This document shows, piece after piece, positions 1 to 12,344 of a stretch of 64,000 bases of DNA. Source of the DNA: Nitzschia sp. pyKryTriq1. Taxonomy: Eukaryota > Bacillariophyta > Bacillariophyceae > Bacillariales > Bacillariaceae. The notes beneath the pieces were generated by a model. That model was not told the DNA's origin. It was given only the letters and a program-made list of their open reading frames with translations, and did not search any database. How positions within the stretch are numbered: the first letter of the stretch is position 1; each line of letters starts with the position of its first letter. The translations under genes and the position numbers were made by a program. The stretch spans positions 2,666,001 through 2,730,000 of the forward strand of contig OY101115.1 of the NCBI GenBank assembly GCA_956465555.1. Direction: 5' to 3'.

Positions 1-2
1 GT

Positions 3-1565
3 GGACCCGCGTGTCGAATAGTCCCTCTTCCGAATTCATTGCCTGCTGCTGCTTCTGCTCATACTACTCGAGAGGCACAAACCAACTACGACCATCAGAG
101 AGGGGGATACCAACATGAGCGCCCCTTTGTGATTCTATCCTTTCCCATAAAAGATGCGGCTCGTCTATCTGCCAACAATGAAAACGTCGAAAAATGGGGC
201 ACCAACAGTAGCCGGGTAGATCCAACGTCAGGGGTGGGGCAGATTTTACGACGGTGTGCGCTGGTTCGATCAGTTATAGAATTGTGGGGATATGGGGTCT
301 CCATAGAAGACTCCGCCAAGACAGCTCAGGTCTGGGCCAAAGAGTCTCCAATAGGAAAATCCATCTTTGACAAGGTCGCCGACGCTTCCCAAAGTTGGAA
401 ACTGACGGTCCACACTCTGGGAACCAAATACAATCGGGAAGAGCAAGATGCGATGCGAAAACAATTTTCATACCTTGGATTTGCTGGCCCCGTCAAGATG
501 GAGGACTTTGATAACGAATTTATTCTCATACGGGAAGTCGAGATGGATCCCAGCGGCAGTCCAAAATATCCGAGACATTCTAAAAAGCAACTTATAGCCG
601 AGAACGACGCTCGGCCGCCACTGGGATTGTACTTTGGGAGAGTATTAGGAGGTCTTCGAAAGGGAAGGAATGGGCTCGATCAATACAATCTCAAAAATCG
701 AGCATATTTGGGCCCTACGTCTATGGATGCGGAACTGAGTTTTGTCATGACAAGCTATGGTCAAGTCCAGAAAGGATCTGTGGTATACGATCCTTTCGTA
801 GGAACGGGGTCGATTCTATTGTCGTGTGCGCTACGAGGGGCTTACTGTATTGGCTCCGATATTGACTCTCGAGTTTTGAAAGGAAAGAGTGATACTCAGA
901 ACATTTGGAAAAACTTTGACCAATATAATCTGCAACGGCCCGAAATCGTGAGAACTGACAACGCTATTTATCATCGACATTATCGAAACCACAAACCACT
1001 GTATGATGCAATCATCTGTGACCCTCCCTACGGCATTCGGGCCGGTGCTCGAAAGACTGGGTCGCGGAGTGAAAATCCAAGACCGGTACTCGATGAAAAT
1101 CGGCATGATCACATTCCCCAGACCAAACCCTATGCTGTATCCGATGTCATGTCCGATCTTCTAGACATGGCGGCTCGATCTCTGGTGATGGGTGGGCGAC
1201 TTGTCTACGTGATCCCGTCGTTTGCAGACTTTAGTCCCGACACAGACCTCCCGCGTCATCACTGCCTCGAACTTGTTCATTGTTGCTACCAGCCTCTGTC
1301 CATAGAACTTGGAAGACGCATTGTAGCCATGAAGAAGATATCTGACTATGACCCATCTCTTCGTGATCATTATTATGAGAAAATCTGGGTCAATGGTACC
1401 GAGAGTGCCGAAAAGTGTGCCAACCTCCGTGACAAGATATTGGAAAACGCCAAGAAGAAGCCTGGATACGAAGAAAAGGCAGCCATTCGAAAGCAGAAGC
1501 GAAAGGTGCATAAACAAGCAAAGAAGCTCGCGAAAAGGACCAAGCTGCAGGAGAGCTCATCATGA
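3..1565 (+). CDS. TRM11: TRM11-like tRNA (guanine-N2)-methyltransferase, 5' partial
   Basis: The product should be the catalytic subunit that methylates guanosine 10 of cytosolic tRNAs with S-adenosylmethionine, working with a TRM112 partner. The reading frame is open to the left window edge with no convincing ATG, so the 5' end lies outside or in an upstream exon. The N-terminal part matches the TRM11 THUMP-like region. The methyltransferase core shows the SAM motif DPFVGTGSILLSCA (about positions 790-830) followed by an acidic GSDID. The catalytic motif DPPYGIRAG (about 1018-1045) is typical of N2-guanine methyltransferases. The C-terminus is a Lys/Arg-rich tail. Identification rests on these motifs and overall order; the missing N-terminus cannot be judged. 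Confidence 0.85.
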   Translation, partial: GPACRIVPLPNSLPAAASAHTTREAQTNYDHQRGGYQHERPFVILSFPIKDAARLSANNENVEKWGTNSSRVDPTSGVGQILRRCALVRSVIELWGYGVSIEDSAKTAQVWAKESPIGKSIFDKVADASQSWKLTVHTLGTKYNREEQDAMRKQFSYLGFAGPVKMEDFDNEFILIREVEMDPSGSPKYPRHSKKQLIAENDARPPLGLYFGRVLGGLRKGRNGLDQYNLKNRAYLGPTSMDAELSFVMTSYGQVQKGSVVYDPFVGTGSILLSCALRGAYCIGSDIDSRVLKGKSDTQNIWKNFDQYNLQRPEIVRTDNAIYHRHYRNHKPLYDAIICDPPYGIRAGARKTGSRSENPRPVLDENRHDHIPQTKPYAVSDVMSDLLDMAARSLVMGGRLVYVIPSFADFSPDTDLPRHHCLELVHCCYQPLSIELGRRIVAMKKISDYDPSLRDHYYEKIWVNGTESAEKCANLRDKILENAKKKPGYEEKAAIRKQKRKVHKQAKKLAKRTKLQESSS

Positions 1566-1904
1566 CATAGAAGCGATCATTGCATAGTTCAAATTGAATA
1601 GTCCGGAGCGCTTGACCTCCTTATCTCTCTTCACTACCAGTACTGGCACTGTACGACTTCTGTACACTGTGCCGGTACGCGCGTTCGACGCTGATGGTTC
1701 GAAGATTCCCCCAAATCGATGACGCATGTAAGCCAATCAAAACGCTGGAAAAGAATGCGAAGCCTTCTCCCGCCAAATAATATGTAAGACAAACGATGAT
1801 CGAGATCCATCACACAACATCACACATCACAGCATGATGATGATTCTTTATACTCATGCACCGACAATGGCACAATCATAGCGTTCAGCCAAGAAGAAAG
1901 CAAC
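1566..1904. other. intergenic, TRM11 to ZIP gene
   Basis: No coding potential is seen on either strand. It contains several GTAC-centred short palindromes around 1635-1680, of the type found in many intergenic spacers here. The right half should hold the promoter of the ZIP gene, but no TATA box could be assigned with confidence. Confidence 0.5.
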
Positions 1905-3209
1905 ATGGCATTCATTGCGTCTCATATTCGGTCATCCTTGACGGGAGCGTGCTCGGGTAGCTTCTCAGCGGGTCTTCCGGCAACAATAATCGATCTACAA
2001 CAACTACTATCCGATCCTTCCACATCATGGCTCGCAACTACTGTTCCTTCGACGCTGCCGATGATGTCTCCTTTTCCCCTTTTATCCACGTCATCTGGGG
2101 ATCCATTATCACCTTTGTTACTTTCCTGTATAGCTGGTGCCTCTACATCATTGGGCGCTCTGGTCGTCTTTCTTGTTCCTCCTCCAAGTTCGGTAGGCGA
2201 CGTAGACGACGACGATGACGACAAGCGATCCCAATTATTTCTGGAACGATTTCTGAGCTTCTCGCTGAGTCTGGCGGCATCAGTCATGATTACTGTCAGC
2301 GTGATTTCCATTCTCCCCGAAGCCTTGGACGGTATCCTTGAGTTTCAACATGAGGAATCATCGTATGGCTTTACTATCTTGAATCAACATCAATTTCTGG
2401 AGCGTGTTTTTGGCTTTGGAGCAGGATGTTTGGTGTACTTTTTACTCGCTCGGGTATTGCTATTGCTCCCAGAGCCAGAGTCGATCGTTCTTTTGGAAGA
2501 AACCGCCGCCTCCACTTCGAATCATATAGATGTTTCGCTAGCTGGTGCAGCAGGATCCTCAATGACTGCGACCTCCCTCCTCGAGGAGTCAGAGGAGCAA
2601 ATACGACGACGACGACGACAACGGTCGTCCTCGTGGAGAATGGCCCTCTTGATTTTCATCAGTTTACTCCTCCACAATGCCCCCGAAGGATTCGCTGTGG
2701 CCATTTCCGCTTCCGAATCCAACGAACTAGGTTTGGTTGTCACTATTGGAATTATGATGCACAACATCCCCGAAGGATTGGCCATTGCGGTACCATGTCT
2801 CATGGCGCAACCAGACCGACCATGGATAGCCTTTTGGTTGGCAAGCATCTCGGGGCTGGCCGAACCCATGGGTGCCCTAGTGGCGCTCCAATTACTACAG
2901 CAACAACAACAACAACAACAACAATATGCTACTATCGACACTGCTGCTGCTGCTGGAAATGCAATGATGTCTTCGCCGCCATTGGGTGATTTACTGGCAG
3001 CCGTGGCCGGAATCATGTGCATGGTATCGATTCGCGACTTGTACCCAGAAGCTCAGCGGCACCTCCTCCCGTCGTCCAACCACAACACCAACCACCATTC
3101 CAGAAAAGCTGCTACTACTACTAAAAGAGACTACTCCACACTTTGGTGGGGTACCGTGTGTGGAATGGCCATAATGAGCGCTACAGAATTTTTCTTAATA
3201 CCAAGATGA
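1905..3209 (+). CDS. ZIP-family divalent metal (zinc) transporter
   Basis: A single-exon, 434-residue polytopic membrane protein of the ZIP family, which moves zinc or iron into the cytosol from outside or from organelles. Hydrophobic segments lie near residues 65-95, 120-145, 165-185, 245-275, 278-300, 305-330, 360-380 and 410-430. The two diagnostic metal-site helices carry HNAPEG (about residue 255) and HNIPEG (about residue 288), as in the ZupT/ZTP29 branch. The cytoplasmic loop between helices 3 and 4 is Glu/Arg-rich with no clear His cluster. A run of about ten glutamines, encoded mostly by CAA, sits near residues 332-342 beside an Ala run. The ATG at 1905 gives a full-length protein; the true substrate cannot be read from sequence. 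Confidence 0.9.
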   Translation: MAFIASHIRSSLTGACSGSFSAGLPATIIDLQQLLSDPSTSWLATTVPSTLPMMSPFPLLSTSSGDPLSPLLLSCIAGASTSLGALVVFLVPPPSSVGDVDDDDDDKRSQLFLERFLSFSLSLAASVMITVSVISILPEALDGILEFQHEESSYGFTILNQHQFLERVFGFGAGCLVYFLLARVLLLLPEPESIVLLEETAASTSNHIDVSLAGAAGSSMTATSLLEESEEQIRRRRRQRSSSWRMALLIFISLLLHNAPEGFAVAISASESNELGLVVTIGIMMHNIPEGLAIAVPCLMAQPDRPWIAFWLASISGLAEPMGALVALQLLQQQQQQQQQYATIDTAAAAGNAMMSSPPLGDLLAAVAGIMCMVSIRDLYPEAQRHLLPSSNHNTNHHSRKAATTTKRDYSTLWWGTVCGMAIMSATEFFLIPR

Positions 3210-3789
3210 ATGAAGAATGAACCATCCAGCAGCAACGGAGGAACTCATTATACTGGTAGCATGATGAGGCTGCCTACCTGTACTTTTTTTAAAGCTACGG
3301 TAGAGAGGAGAGTAGCTACTGTACGTGGTACTCGAGGTAGAGTTACGGTGGTCCTCGTGAACTCTATCATCTAACTCGTGCCTGTAGTCAACTACGAGTA
3401 GTACTACTCTAGAGATACTTTTTCGCTGCTTTACGATACGAGTATTATACTCTCTAGAGAGATACCATAGTACCGGTATGATATTAGTCACAGTCCCCCC
3501 TCGCTCATCGCTCAGCTTTTCCTCGTCCATCCGTCTGTCCGTCCATCATCTGGCATCGTGTTCGTCGAACGATCCGACCACTTCAGTCGACCCGTCCGAA
3601 TTTACCCCTGCGCCGCCTGTCGTCAGTTTGTGCGGGAAATGATGGAAAATAATCGGATCGCGACGACAATGAACAATGAAAAATAATGAACAATGACATT
3701 GCTTTTTTGGGAAAGTGAAAGCAAACATTTTGTTCTTGTTGTCTTGGGGTGTGTTGTTATTGTCATCCCAACCCATCCATCCATCCATA
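3210..3789. other. intergenic, ZIP to ORC5
   Basis: No gene is seen. The left half is rich in short TAG/CTA and GTAC-containing inverted motifs (about 3290-3480). The right part, with repeated CCATC units just before the ATG, should be the ORC5 5' region. A GTG-initiated extension from 3715 is open, but an ATG at 3790 is the natural start. Confidence 0.5.
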
Positions 3790-6700
3790 ATGTCCGATCA
3801 CGATGAGAATAGTGTCGGTACGAAAAATCGAATGCTGACGGAAAACGACAAGGGGCACCAAGGGTTCGTGACAACGAATACCTGCACTCGTACGAGTAGT
3901 ACAGGTGTTGGTGCACGGAAACGGCCGCCGATCCCCTCCTTTGGTCTGCCGGTACCAGACTACACGAATTTTCCGAATGATAATGATGGTACCAACACCA
4001 GCACTACGAGTACGAGTAGCAACCATCCAACGGTGGGCACAGTGGGAGTATCAACAAACTTCACACAAGAGGAGGACCCTCATCGAGGAGGCCCTCTGCA
4101 CGATGGTGTTGAATATGATGAACTTGGACATCCAATGGATATGGACGACGAGGACGAGGAGGACGGCAGCGTGGTGTCATCGGGTGCTGGCTCCTTGTCT
4201 TCGGGTAGTGTGTCGTCAGACGACGATGACTCCTCTTCGTCCGAGGACGAAGAAGATGCTCGGCTATTAACATTATCCTTGGAAGAACGCATGTTTCGCA
4301 ATCAGCAACGAAATGCCGAGTTCTTGCGTTCCTTGAATCAAAAGTATCAGGATCAAGTTCCGACGGATTTGCAACCACCACAGAAAAAGCAACGGAAAAA
4401 GTCGTCTAGTACATTACAAGAGGAGGAGGAGGACGCCCCTGTCGAACGTCGTCGTGGAATGTTGCGGCGTAAACCACCTCAGAACGGCAACCTTACGAAC
4501 ACTACGTGTACTACTACCACTGCCCCCGTACCACCTTTGGTGCAGCGATTGCAATCGCTGACTCGGCAATATCCCTATAGAGAAGGACAGATCCGTCGCA
4601 TAACCGCACTACTCCATGGAGCCATGGGGGCGGGTCGTGGAGCTATCGTCCAGCAGCAACAATATCATGATGATGAGCTGGTGGTACAAGTATCCTCCAA
4701 CAACAGTAACTCAACAGCAGCAGCAGTCCATGTCCCAGCCCCTATTTTTGTATCCGGGCCACGTGGAGCTGGAAAGACAAGTATCGTTAAAGACGTTCTG
4801 GCTATGCTATCATTAGAAGAAGGAGGAGGAGGACGACGACGAGGAGACAACCAACAACGACAACATCATCGTTGTGGTTTGCATTCGGCCTACATTAACT
4901 GTATGACTCTGGAACCTTCATCGATTGAGCGTCTGGTAGCGGATGCGTACAAACAACTTCGCCCAAGGGAAGATGATTCATCCTGTACTGCTCATGGTGG
5001 GCGTCACGGACGACGACTACTACGAAAACAACACCAGCAACAACAACGACGGCAGACTACTTCCAAGCTACCGCACAGCCCCAAACCTCAGAATGATCCA
5101 ACGACGACTACTCCTGCACTTACTGTACTAGATGATGATTCGAAAGATAATAATACTGCCTACAACAACAACAACAACAATGATGTGGAAACGAGTATCC
5201 CATCGTCGGTCACGGCTGCCACGCTTACAGACTCCATGATGAGTGACGAACCAGCCACGGAGGAATTTCTGCAGCCTCGTCTACAGCCAAGAAGGGCGGC
5301 TAAAATAGCTGGGCACGATGATACGTACACGAGTACTACCAATAAGGTGGCTGCTGCTAGGGGGAATTCCAGAAAATCAACAGGAGGAAACAAGAACAAG
5401 CCCAACAACCATCGCCCAAGATCGTCGTCCCATCACTCGGCAGCAGCAGTGCAGGAGGACGACCCTCATCATCGGACCGAAGATACCGTCGAAACCTCGC
5501 ACTCGGCGGTGGTGGCATTTGGTCGTAGTCTTCACCGCTATTTTGGGGGCGGCGCGTCCTCTCCACGAGCCGCTGTTTTAGTATTAGACCATGCGGAGCG
5601 CCTCTTGACCGTATCGGCGCGCAAACAGGCCGGCGATAAAGCCAACTGTCTGGCGGAACTCTTGATGCTCCCCAAGGTGATGAGGCTCAATTTGACCATT
5701 GTGGTCATTTCCAGGTATGCACTCTTATACGGAACCCGATTGGACAATTTCGCCTCCCCAGAAAAGTCGACGGCCACCTTATCTGGGAGTATCGGAGGAC
5801 TTACCATACAATTCCCAGCCTATAAGGATCATGAGGTCATGAAAAGGGTACGTTTGTTCTCAGTCAGCTAGTGGAAGATATTGATGTACATTTGCCGTGG
5901 GAAACAAGTACTGATTTCGTGTTTTGTATACTTTATATGTACAGATTTTGAAAACCGAAAAGCTAGTTCCTTTCATTATTGGTACCAAGTCTACCAATAC
6001 GGAACAAGTGGATAAGGGGAGAAGTCAGTTCATGGAAAAGGTCATTGATGGGTTTTTGAGCGCCCTTGTTCAGTTTCTTTCGGACTCTACCATTGATATA
6101 AACGAATTTGTGCGGGTGGGACGCTCGTTGTGGCCGGTCTTTATCGAGCCCCTACATCCCACGAGGATCCAAGGCACGATGGCGTCCCTGGCGGTGCCAT
6201 CATTGACCGAAGGAGCAAAAGACGCCGATGAAAAACGCGATCGAGAAATTTTGGAATTTCTAGGCAGACGGTTTTTGGGAGAGATCGGGAAATTGTCCAC
6301 AGATTTGACACACTTGACGATGGACTCTCCGCTATTAGCGGGCACGGAAACGGGACCGATAACGATTCCAACGCGAGCGTATACAATTGCTGATCTGAAA
6401 CTCCCTTTTCTTCGCACCTGCTTGTTATTGGCTGCCTTTATTTGCCAGAACAACAGGGCCGAAAACGACAAGAAAGTGTTTTCAGTTCACGGCAATGGAA
6501 AGCGGAAGAGAACTCGGAAAGGGAACGAGGGCAACGACGAGGAAGTTGCCTTTGCGTCCACTGGGGGTGGCATTGAACAACTCAAGTCGCTTCGACCCCG
6601 ACCATTCCTCGTAGAACGAGTCTTTTCTATCTTTGTGACGTTGGTTCGGCTGAATCCTGATTCGGCCCCGCAATGGTGTGGGAAGAAGGGGATCGAATAC

Positions 6701-6910
6701 AATACCGATTCCCTCGGATCTTCTCGACTTTATGAAGATCTTCGCAGCTTGATTGATCTTGGCGTTCTTCATCCCGTAGCATTCTCGGGGGATGTGCGAG
6801 GAGAACAAATCAACCTGAATGGTGCCAGATTTTGGTGCTCCCTCACGGTACAGGAGGCAGAACATCTTGCGGAGAAAGTGGGCATTCCACTGGACAGCTA
6901 CCTCGTCTAA
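3790..6910 (+). CDS. ORC5: Origin recognition complex subunit 5 (ORC5), enlarged
   Basis: Two exons, 3790-5847 and 5945-6910, with a phase-0 GT-AG intron of 97 bp, give about 1007 residues. ORC5 is an AAA+ subunit of the complex that marks replication origins in the nucleus. Walker A reads GPRGAGKTSIV near residue 322. A Walker-B-like VLVLDHAERL lies near residue 596. The second exon matches the ORC5 C-terminal region, including KLPFLRTCLLLAAFICQNNR, a basic KRKR stretch and the RPFLVERVFSIF block. It is more than twice the usual length of about 435-480 residues. The extra sequence is an acidic, Ser-rich N-terminus and about 200 residues of low-complexity Asn/Gln/Thr/His sequence inserted between Walker A and Walker B. 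Confidence 0.88.
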
Positions 6911-7049
6911 GATCAGCTCCGGAGCCCAATAAAGTACCAGTACAGTACCTTGGAATGCTGACGTTCAGCTTGCACAATATAACACAAACTGCTATAGCGC
7001 TAGATTATTATTTGAAAGTGTTATTACTATCGAGAATATTCCAGCATAC

Positions 7050-10000
7050 TTATCTCCGAGCAACAGCAATCGAGTGGAAGACGTCCATCAGACGTGGGGC
7101 AATCGCAGCCAAACAATCACTAATGAGATTCAAGAAGAATCGCTCGGCTTGCTCATCGGTCAACTCAAGACGGAAGCGTTCTTCCACTTTCGCAATAACC
7201 CCTTCAGGATCTGCAGATGGATTGTTCGAGAGATCTTCAATGCCGGCGTCGCTCATCAAGTGAAGCAGGTTGAGTACAAGGCCAGCACTCTTTCGCAACG
7301 CATTGAATGCTTGGCATGCCAGAGAGCAGAACTGGCGGTATTCGGGAGAGTCGAGACCACCCATACCTTCGACCATCTGAGATGACAACGTGTGAGCGAC
7401 AAAGTGCTTTGAAATCAGAAATGTTCTCTGCTGTTGCAATGTTGCAATCTTACCTCTCGAGTCAATCGAAAAGCAGGCGGAAGCGGCTTGGGGTCACGCC
7501 CAAACATAAATCCGAAATCAATGTGAAAGAAATAGCCGCTCTGTGTTATCATAAGATTGTCGAGGTGACGATCTCCAACACCCAACAGGTACGTGATTAC
7601 GCAATATCCAGCACAACTCCTGATGTGGTTTGACATCGCGTCGGGTCTAACATCATATTTTGCCCCCTTCTGAGGGGTATTGGCCTGAAGAAATTGAAGG
7701 ACTGAATTGTTGTTGCTGGCAAGAATCTGAGAGAGCGGTTGTGATCGTTCTACGAATTCGATCATACCAGATGTCGGCGATGTGGCGATGATCGAATAAG
7801 GTGTGAGGCACATATCCAAAGACGCCCGCTTCAGCAACCCATCCATGAGTTTGATCATCATTATGACAAGCTGGTCTTGACGCAAATCATCTCCCGTCTT
7901 GATCATTGCTCTGTAACTGGTTCTGTGCTGGAGAGATTGCGAGGTCGGACTTCCAGGAACAGTGGACTTTCCTCCGAGTCGAGCTTGCCCAAAATCAGTT
8001 TTGTCCGCGATAGAATCAATATGAAACTCGACCAGAGCAGGATAGACTGCGGATTTGAAAACCTTCGCCGTTTGAGGATTCACACCATTGACCATCACTT
8101 CCGGCGCGCACGGCAACGGAAAGGGATCGCGCTTGGCGCTTTTATCAAAACCCTCTTTTGCAAGCACAGCACGCAAATGAGCCTCCTTGGCATCCTTTTT
8201 GCTCTTGGTCCCATATGACATCTGCGCATCCATGATTCCCGACAAGAACAGATCCTGCTCGTTCAGTACATCCCATAGCGTCTTCGATGGCTTTCTTGAA
8301 GGCGAGTCTTCGTGACTTTTCGGGGAAGTTTCAGTTCCACGGAGGGTGGAGCCAATCTTTTTCGCAGAATCGACAAAGCTTTTGAACGGAGCCGCTATCG
8401 CTTCGGCTCCTATATCCGCAGAAGAGGCGGATGATCCACTGATGTCAAGAAGGGACTTTGATTCCGCTGTTGGACTTGTAAAGGGTGTTTTGGAAAGTCG
8501 ATCCTGAAGTCCGGCAAAGATCTCGCGATATCGTGCCCCATGCGTAGGGTCTTGCAATTCAACTTTGAGGTACCAGTAAAGATAATTTGCAAGTTGGATG
8601 TTTTTCTCTGCACGGCCAATCAGAAAGGTGGCCAACGACGAAACTTGAGTAGACCCAGAACTGACTTGATTGACTCCCGTCTCCTGAATGTTTTCAAACT
8701 TCAGCGCTTGAACTAATTGCAAAAGGTACAAACTCAATTCTTCGTCAGGAGCAGCAGCCAGGGTATCAATGGCGTAGGCACGGACCAGATTTGTTTGGTA
8801 CGCGACTTGCTTTCCAAGCAACTTCAGGGCATCGGTAACTTCGATTGGACTTCGCTTCCTCCACTGTTCCAATAGCTCAGCCGCTTGCACTACTTCACTC
8901 TCGACGGTCCAATCGACCGCCAACAAAAACTTCGTCAACGCACGACGATTATCAACGAGACTAAATCTAAACCTCCAAAGGAGATCTGTAATTCGAGAGG
9001 GTCAGCCAAACCAACTACGAACGTATAGCGAATGTTCCATGTGTGTTGCTTACCTTTTTCTTCTCTCGAGGGATGGTGAGACGGAGAGGCAATAATCGCA
9101 GCCAATCGATCACGCTGTACTCTGTCTGGCTTAAGTGCGGGATCTACCAATCCTCGAAGAAGATCATGCGCAAGCGTTCGATATTTATCTTCAACTGGAT
9201 TGTCGTTCTCATCCTCGTAGTCAAGAAACGGGATCGTTTGAAGCGGATGAAACTGTACAGGGCCTTTAGATGTGGCTTGCTTCTTTTTGTACAGAGCTAG
9301 GTCCAATGATGTGACAGATCCCGATGGCCCATTTTGCGGAACTGGATAAAATGTTTCCTCGTGCATGACAGGAACATCGAAAACCGGGAGTTCTACTATC
9401 AAGAAACCGACCTTGCTTGCTTCTCCATACAAAAGGTGTTGCTGCCGAAAAAGAAGTGAGTATATGGTGGGTCAATATCTTGACGAACCGTAAAAAAGAA
9501 CTTACCCCAGCTTTCTCCTTTGCTTCGCTGAGCGTGTTGTGACAGTATTCTTTTGCCAATGCATCCAACCAAGGCACAGGCTGTATTTCACCAAAAGCTT
9601 GGTTCGTTCCTCCCCGAGCTGTGGGGTCTACCTTAATCTCGTCAAAGCGTTCCAGCTGATCTAGCATTTTGGAAGCTTTCCATATCGGATCCTCTTCTTG
9701 CCATTCTGATGGATCGCTCTTCTTCGGGGGCGGAAGCAAACCAGCATTCTTTTTCAAAGTTGGATCCAAAGTCGGAGACTCGAGCTCAAGGCGCTGGAGC
9801 CCCGTTTGCAGTTTTCCATAGGCATTGAACATTGGAACTGTCGTCACGTAGAGCTATGACACAAACAATAACAACAAATTATCAGTGGCGATTGAACAGT
9901 TTCCATTGCTTCGAACCTCGTCCATGCAACTTACGACCTCATCACAGTGCCCCAGTATTTCAAATTTCACATAGCTGTCCCTAGGTAAATCGCGCCAACG

Positions 10001-10648
10001 CAACGGAATATGAAGCAAAGAATCCAGTTTGCAAATGTGCGTAACGCTGGAAGCCATTGGTAGCCACTCTTCCCCTGTCATATCCAGCGGAGGGTGCTCA
10101 TCAGTGTCTGTGTGGTCGTTCAGTGTCGTGACTGGAGCTGTTGGAGTCAGGGATGAAATCGGAACGATTGGTAGACCAGCAACTCCGTAGATTGTGGCAC
10201 GAACTTGCCATTCTTCACGTTTGTAATGCTTTAATTCATCCAGGCACGTCAGGACAGACCGAACTGCAAGGCATACGTGTGATGTTTGCGATAGTGATGC
10301 GTGTGGCATCCATGTCACGTTGACCCACTTGTTCCTTTCTTCGAAAAGGAGGCTGTTCTGTACTCCTGCCGCCGTGGCTCCTCGTGCCCTCATTACATCA
10401 AGTTGAGACAGTGTCTTCACTTCCAAACCCTAGAAATCAACAAACGCAACATGCACCGGTTCAAGTAATTACTTGTATGATAAACGATACGAATGATAAA
10501 ACAATCGAACTTCACTTACGCAGTCGTCGCATTTTCTTGCTTCTTGCCGCTTTTCTGACTTTGTTTGCGCGATTTTTCCAGCAGCTGCAGACAACGCGAC
10601 TCGTTCGACTACGACATTTATGCGATCGAGTGAATCATCATCCATCAT
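7050..10648 (-). CDS. VPS34: Class III phosphatidylinositol 3-kinase VPS34
   Basis: Six exons on the minus strand: 10648-10520, 10429-9935, 9853-9506, 9441-9054, 8985-7454 and 7376-7050. Phases agree throughout and give 1072 residues. VPS34 makes PI3P on endosomal and autophagic membranes. The order is a divergent C2 domain (exons 1-3), the helical PIK domain (SLYLLQLVQALKFE) and the kinase domain. The kinase shows GDDLRQDQ, the catalytic loop GVGDRHLDNL, the activation segment IDFGFMFGRDPKPLPP and the conserved MVEGMGG helix after the last intron. The first exon is short, begins with two ATG codons and is the least certain part; its splice phase and open frame support it. Introns are 64-90 bp. 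Length exceeds human VPS34 (887) because of linker insertions. Confidence 0.92.
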
Positions 10649-10908
10649 CGAGCGGGGCGCCCCTCACTATATTTATTGTCTGTTGTTGGAGTGGTTGGTT
10701 TGCCGTCGCATTATTCATTATTCATTCTTCGATCTCGTAGTGGTCGGCACAATGAACCCGTGAGAGAATTTCTATAAAGAGAACGAGGATCGTCAACATT
10801 CCCCGCAGTCTACTCAGAAAATTCTATAGTACGTTTAGTTTCCTTTCACTATTCGCATCCAAGGTGACAGGAGTGGTCGTCGTCAACAACATCAATCGCC
10901 GATTGAAT

Positions 10909-12344
10909 CTAGATAATATCGCCATCATCGGACGAGAAGTTGTTAGCTGGGGACATACTCGGTGCCCCTTGCTGATCACGTGGAACTGTAAGATTACCGA
11001 GGAAGTTGAATCGGCTCGCCGTGTCGCCGCCGGAGCTGCCAATTCCACCTGCACCTCCACCAGACCCACCCCAGGGAAGACTACTACCAGCACCAGAAGA
11101 GCCGCGGAATGTGTTTGGTTGAATAGGACTTCCAACACCTCGGGGCAAATGGTTTTCATACCAATGGTTGGCAATATCCTCTCTCGTACAAATCCAAACA
11201 TCCCGACCGTAGCTCTTGGCGTAGTCGAGAAATTCCTGAACGGCTGCAGCACGTCCCGGTCGCGCCAGACGACAGTGAAGACCTACAGACATCATTTTGG
11301 GATGCCCTGCTTTTCCTTCAGCAATCAAGAAGCTATTAAAAAAAGAGAAGAATTGTTCGTAAGATTGTGATCGAGACAAGGGAAATCGTCTCACTGGGCG
11401 CACTTACTCGAGGGTGGTCTTTAGGTGCCTGCAAAAATCAGCTGGTTCCGCCCATCCGTTGCTGGACGTGAATCGCATATCGTTTTCCGTTAGAGTGTAA
11501 GGAATGATCAAATGTGGTCTTCCGCTGGCATACTCCATGGTCCAGTAAGGCAGATCATCTGAATAGGAGTCCGAGTCGTACAAAAAGCCTCCTTCCTCCA
11601 CAATCAATTTGCGGGTGTTGGCGTTGGGTTTGCCCTGGTAGATTCCAAAGGGGCGCTTTCCCAGAAGATTTTGGTGGATCTCGATGGTGCGAGCAATGTG
11701 TTCGCGTTCGGTTTCTTCATCCACATTTGAGTAGTCCATCCAACGATAACCATGCGACGCCACTTCCCACTCTGCCTCCTTCATAGCACCAGCAGCCTGA
11801 ATGTTTCGCTCCAATGCCATACCCACAGCAAACACTGTGACCGGGGCCTTTCTAGACGTGAAGATCCGATGAAGCCTCCAGAAGCCGCAGCGAGAGCCAT
11901 AATCATACATACTTTCCATGTTGATGTTTCTGTCTCCGACTGATGTGTGAAATGGGCTTAGAGATGAGTGCGCGTTGATGATGATTCGGCATTCCAAGTT
12001 CAAGTTCTTTCCGTCCGATTCTACGACTACTTACTCATAGGTTCAGCGCCGATGATATCCGAAAGCAAATGCTCACTCTGGGTATCCCCGTGCAAAGTGC
12101 AGCTTTCCCCACCCTCCTCATAGTTAATAACAAAGTTCAACGCAACTTTCGCGCCCTTAGGCCACTGCGGATTAGTGGGATTTCTCCCGTATCCAATCAC
12201 ATCACGATGTCCGTACTTGCTCTTCCGATCGTTAGGATGAGCGCTAGCCCAAACGCGGTGCGGACTAGGCTGCGACGGCGTCCCTTCTGGTAGATCAGGA
12301 TCATTCTGCATGCCAGGTAGCGTATCGATGTGGTCCATGTTCAT
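10909..12344 (-). CDS. PuuE-like allantoinase / polysaccharide deacetylase family protein
   Basis: Three exons, 12344-12035, 11939-11408 and 11332-10909, give 421 residues. The protein matches the NodB-fold branch that includes bacterial PuuE, a metal-independent allantoinase of purine breakdown, rather than secreted chitin deacetylases. Supporting stretches are RHRDVIGYGRNP-like text in exon 1 (GHRDVIGYGR), VALNFVINYEEGGE, NMESMYDYGSRCGFWRLHR, EVASHGYRW and MMSVGLHCRLARPGRA. No signal peptide is visible. The C-terminus is Gly/Ser-rich and differs from bacterial homologues. Substrate assignment is by family resemblance; another amidohydrolase-like activity on ureides cannot be excluded. It lies tail-to-head with VPS34 on the same strand, about 260 bp apart. 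Confidence 0.82.

Noticed and set aside
2426-3022. Long alternative frames overlapping the ZIP gene, including Thr-, Cys- and Ser-rich ones
   Set aside because: They arise from CAA/GAC simple-repeat codons and lack any family match.
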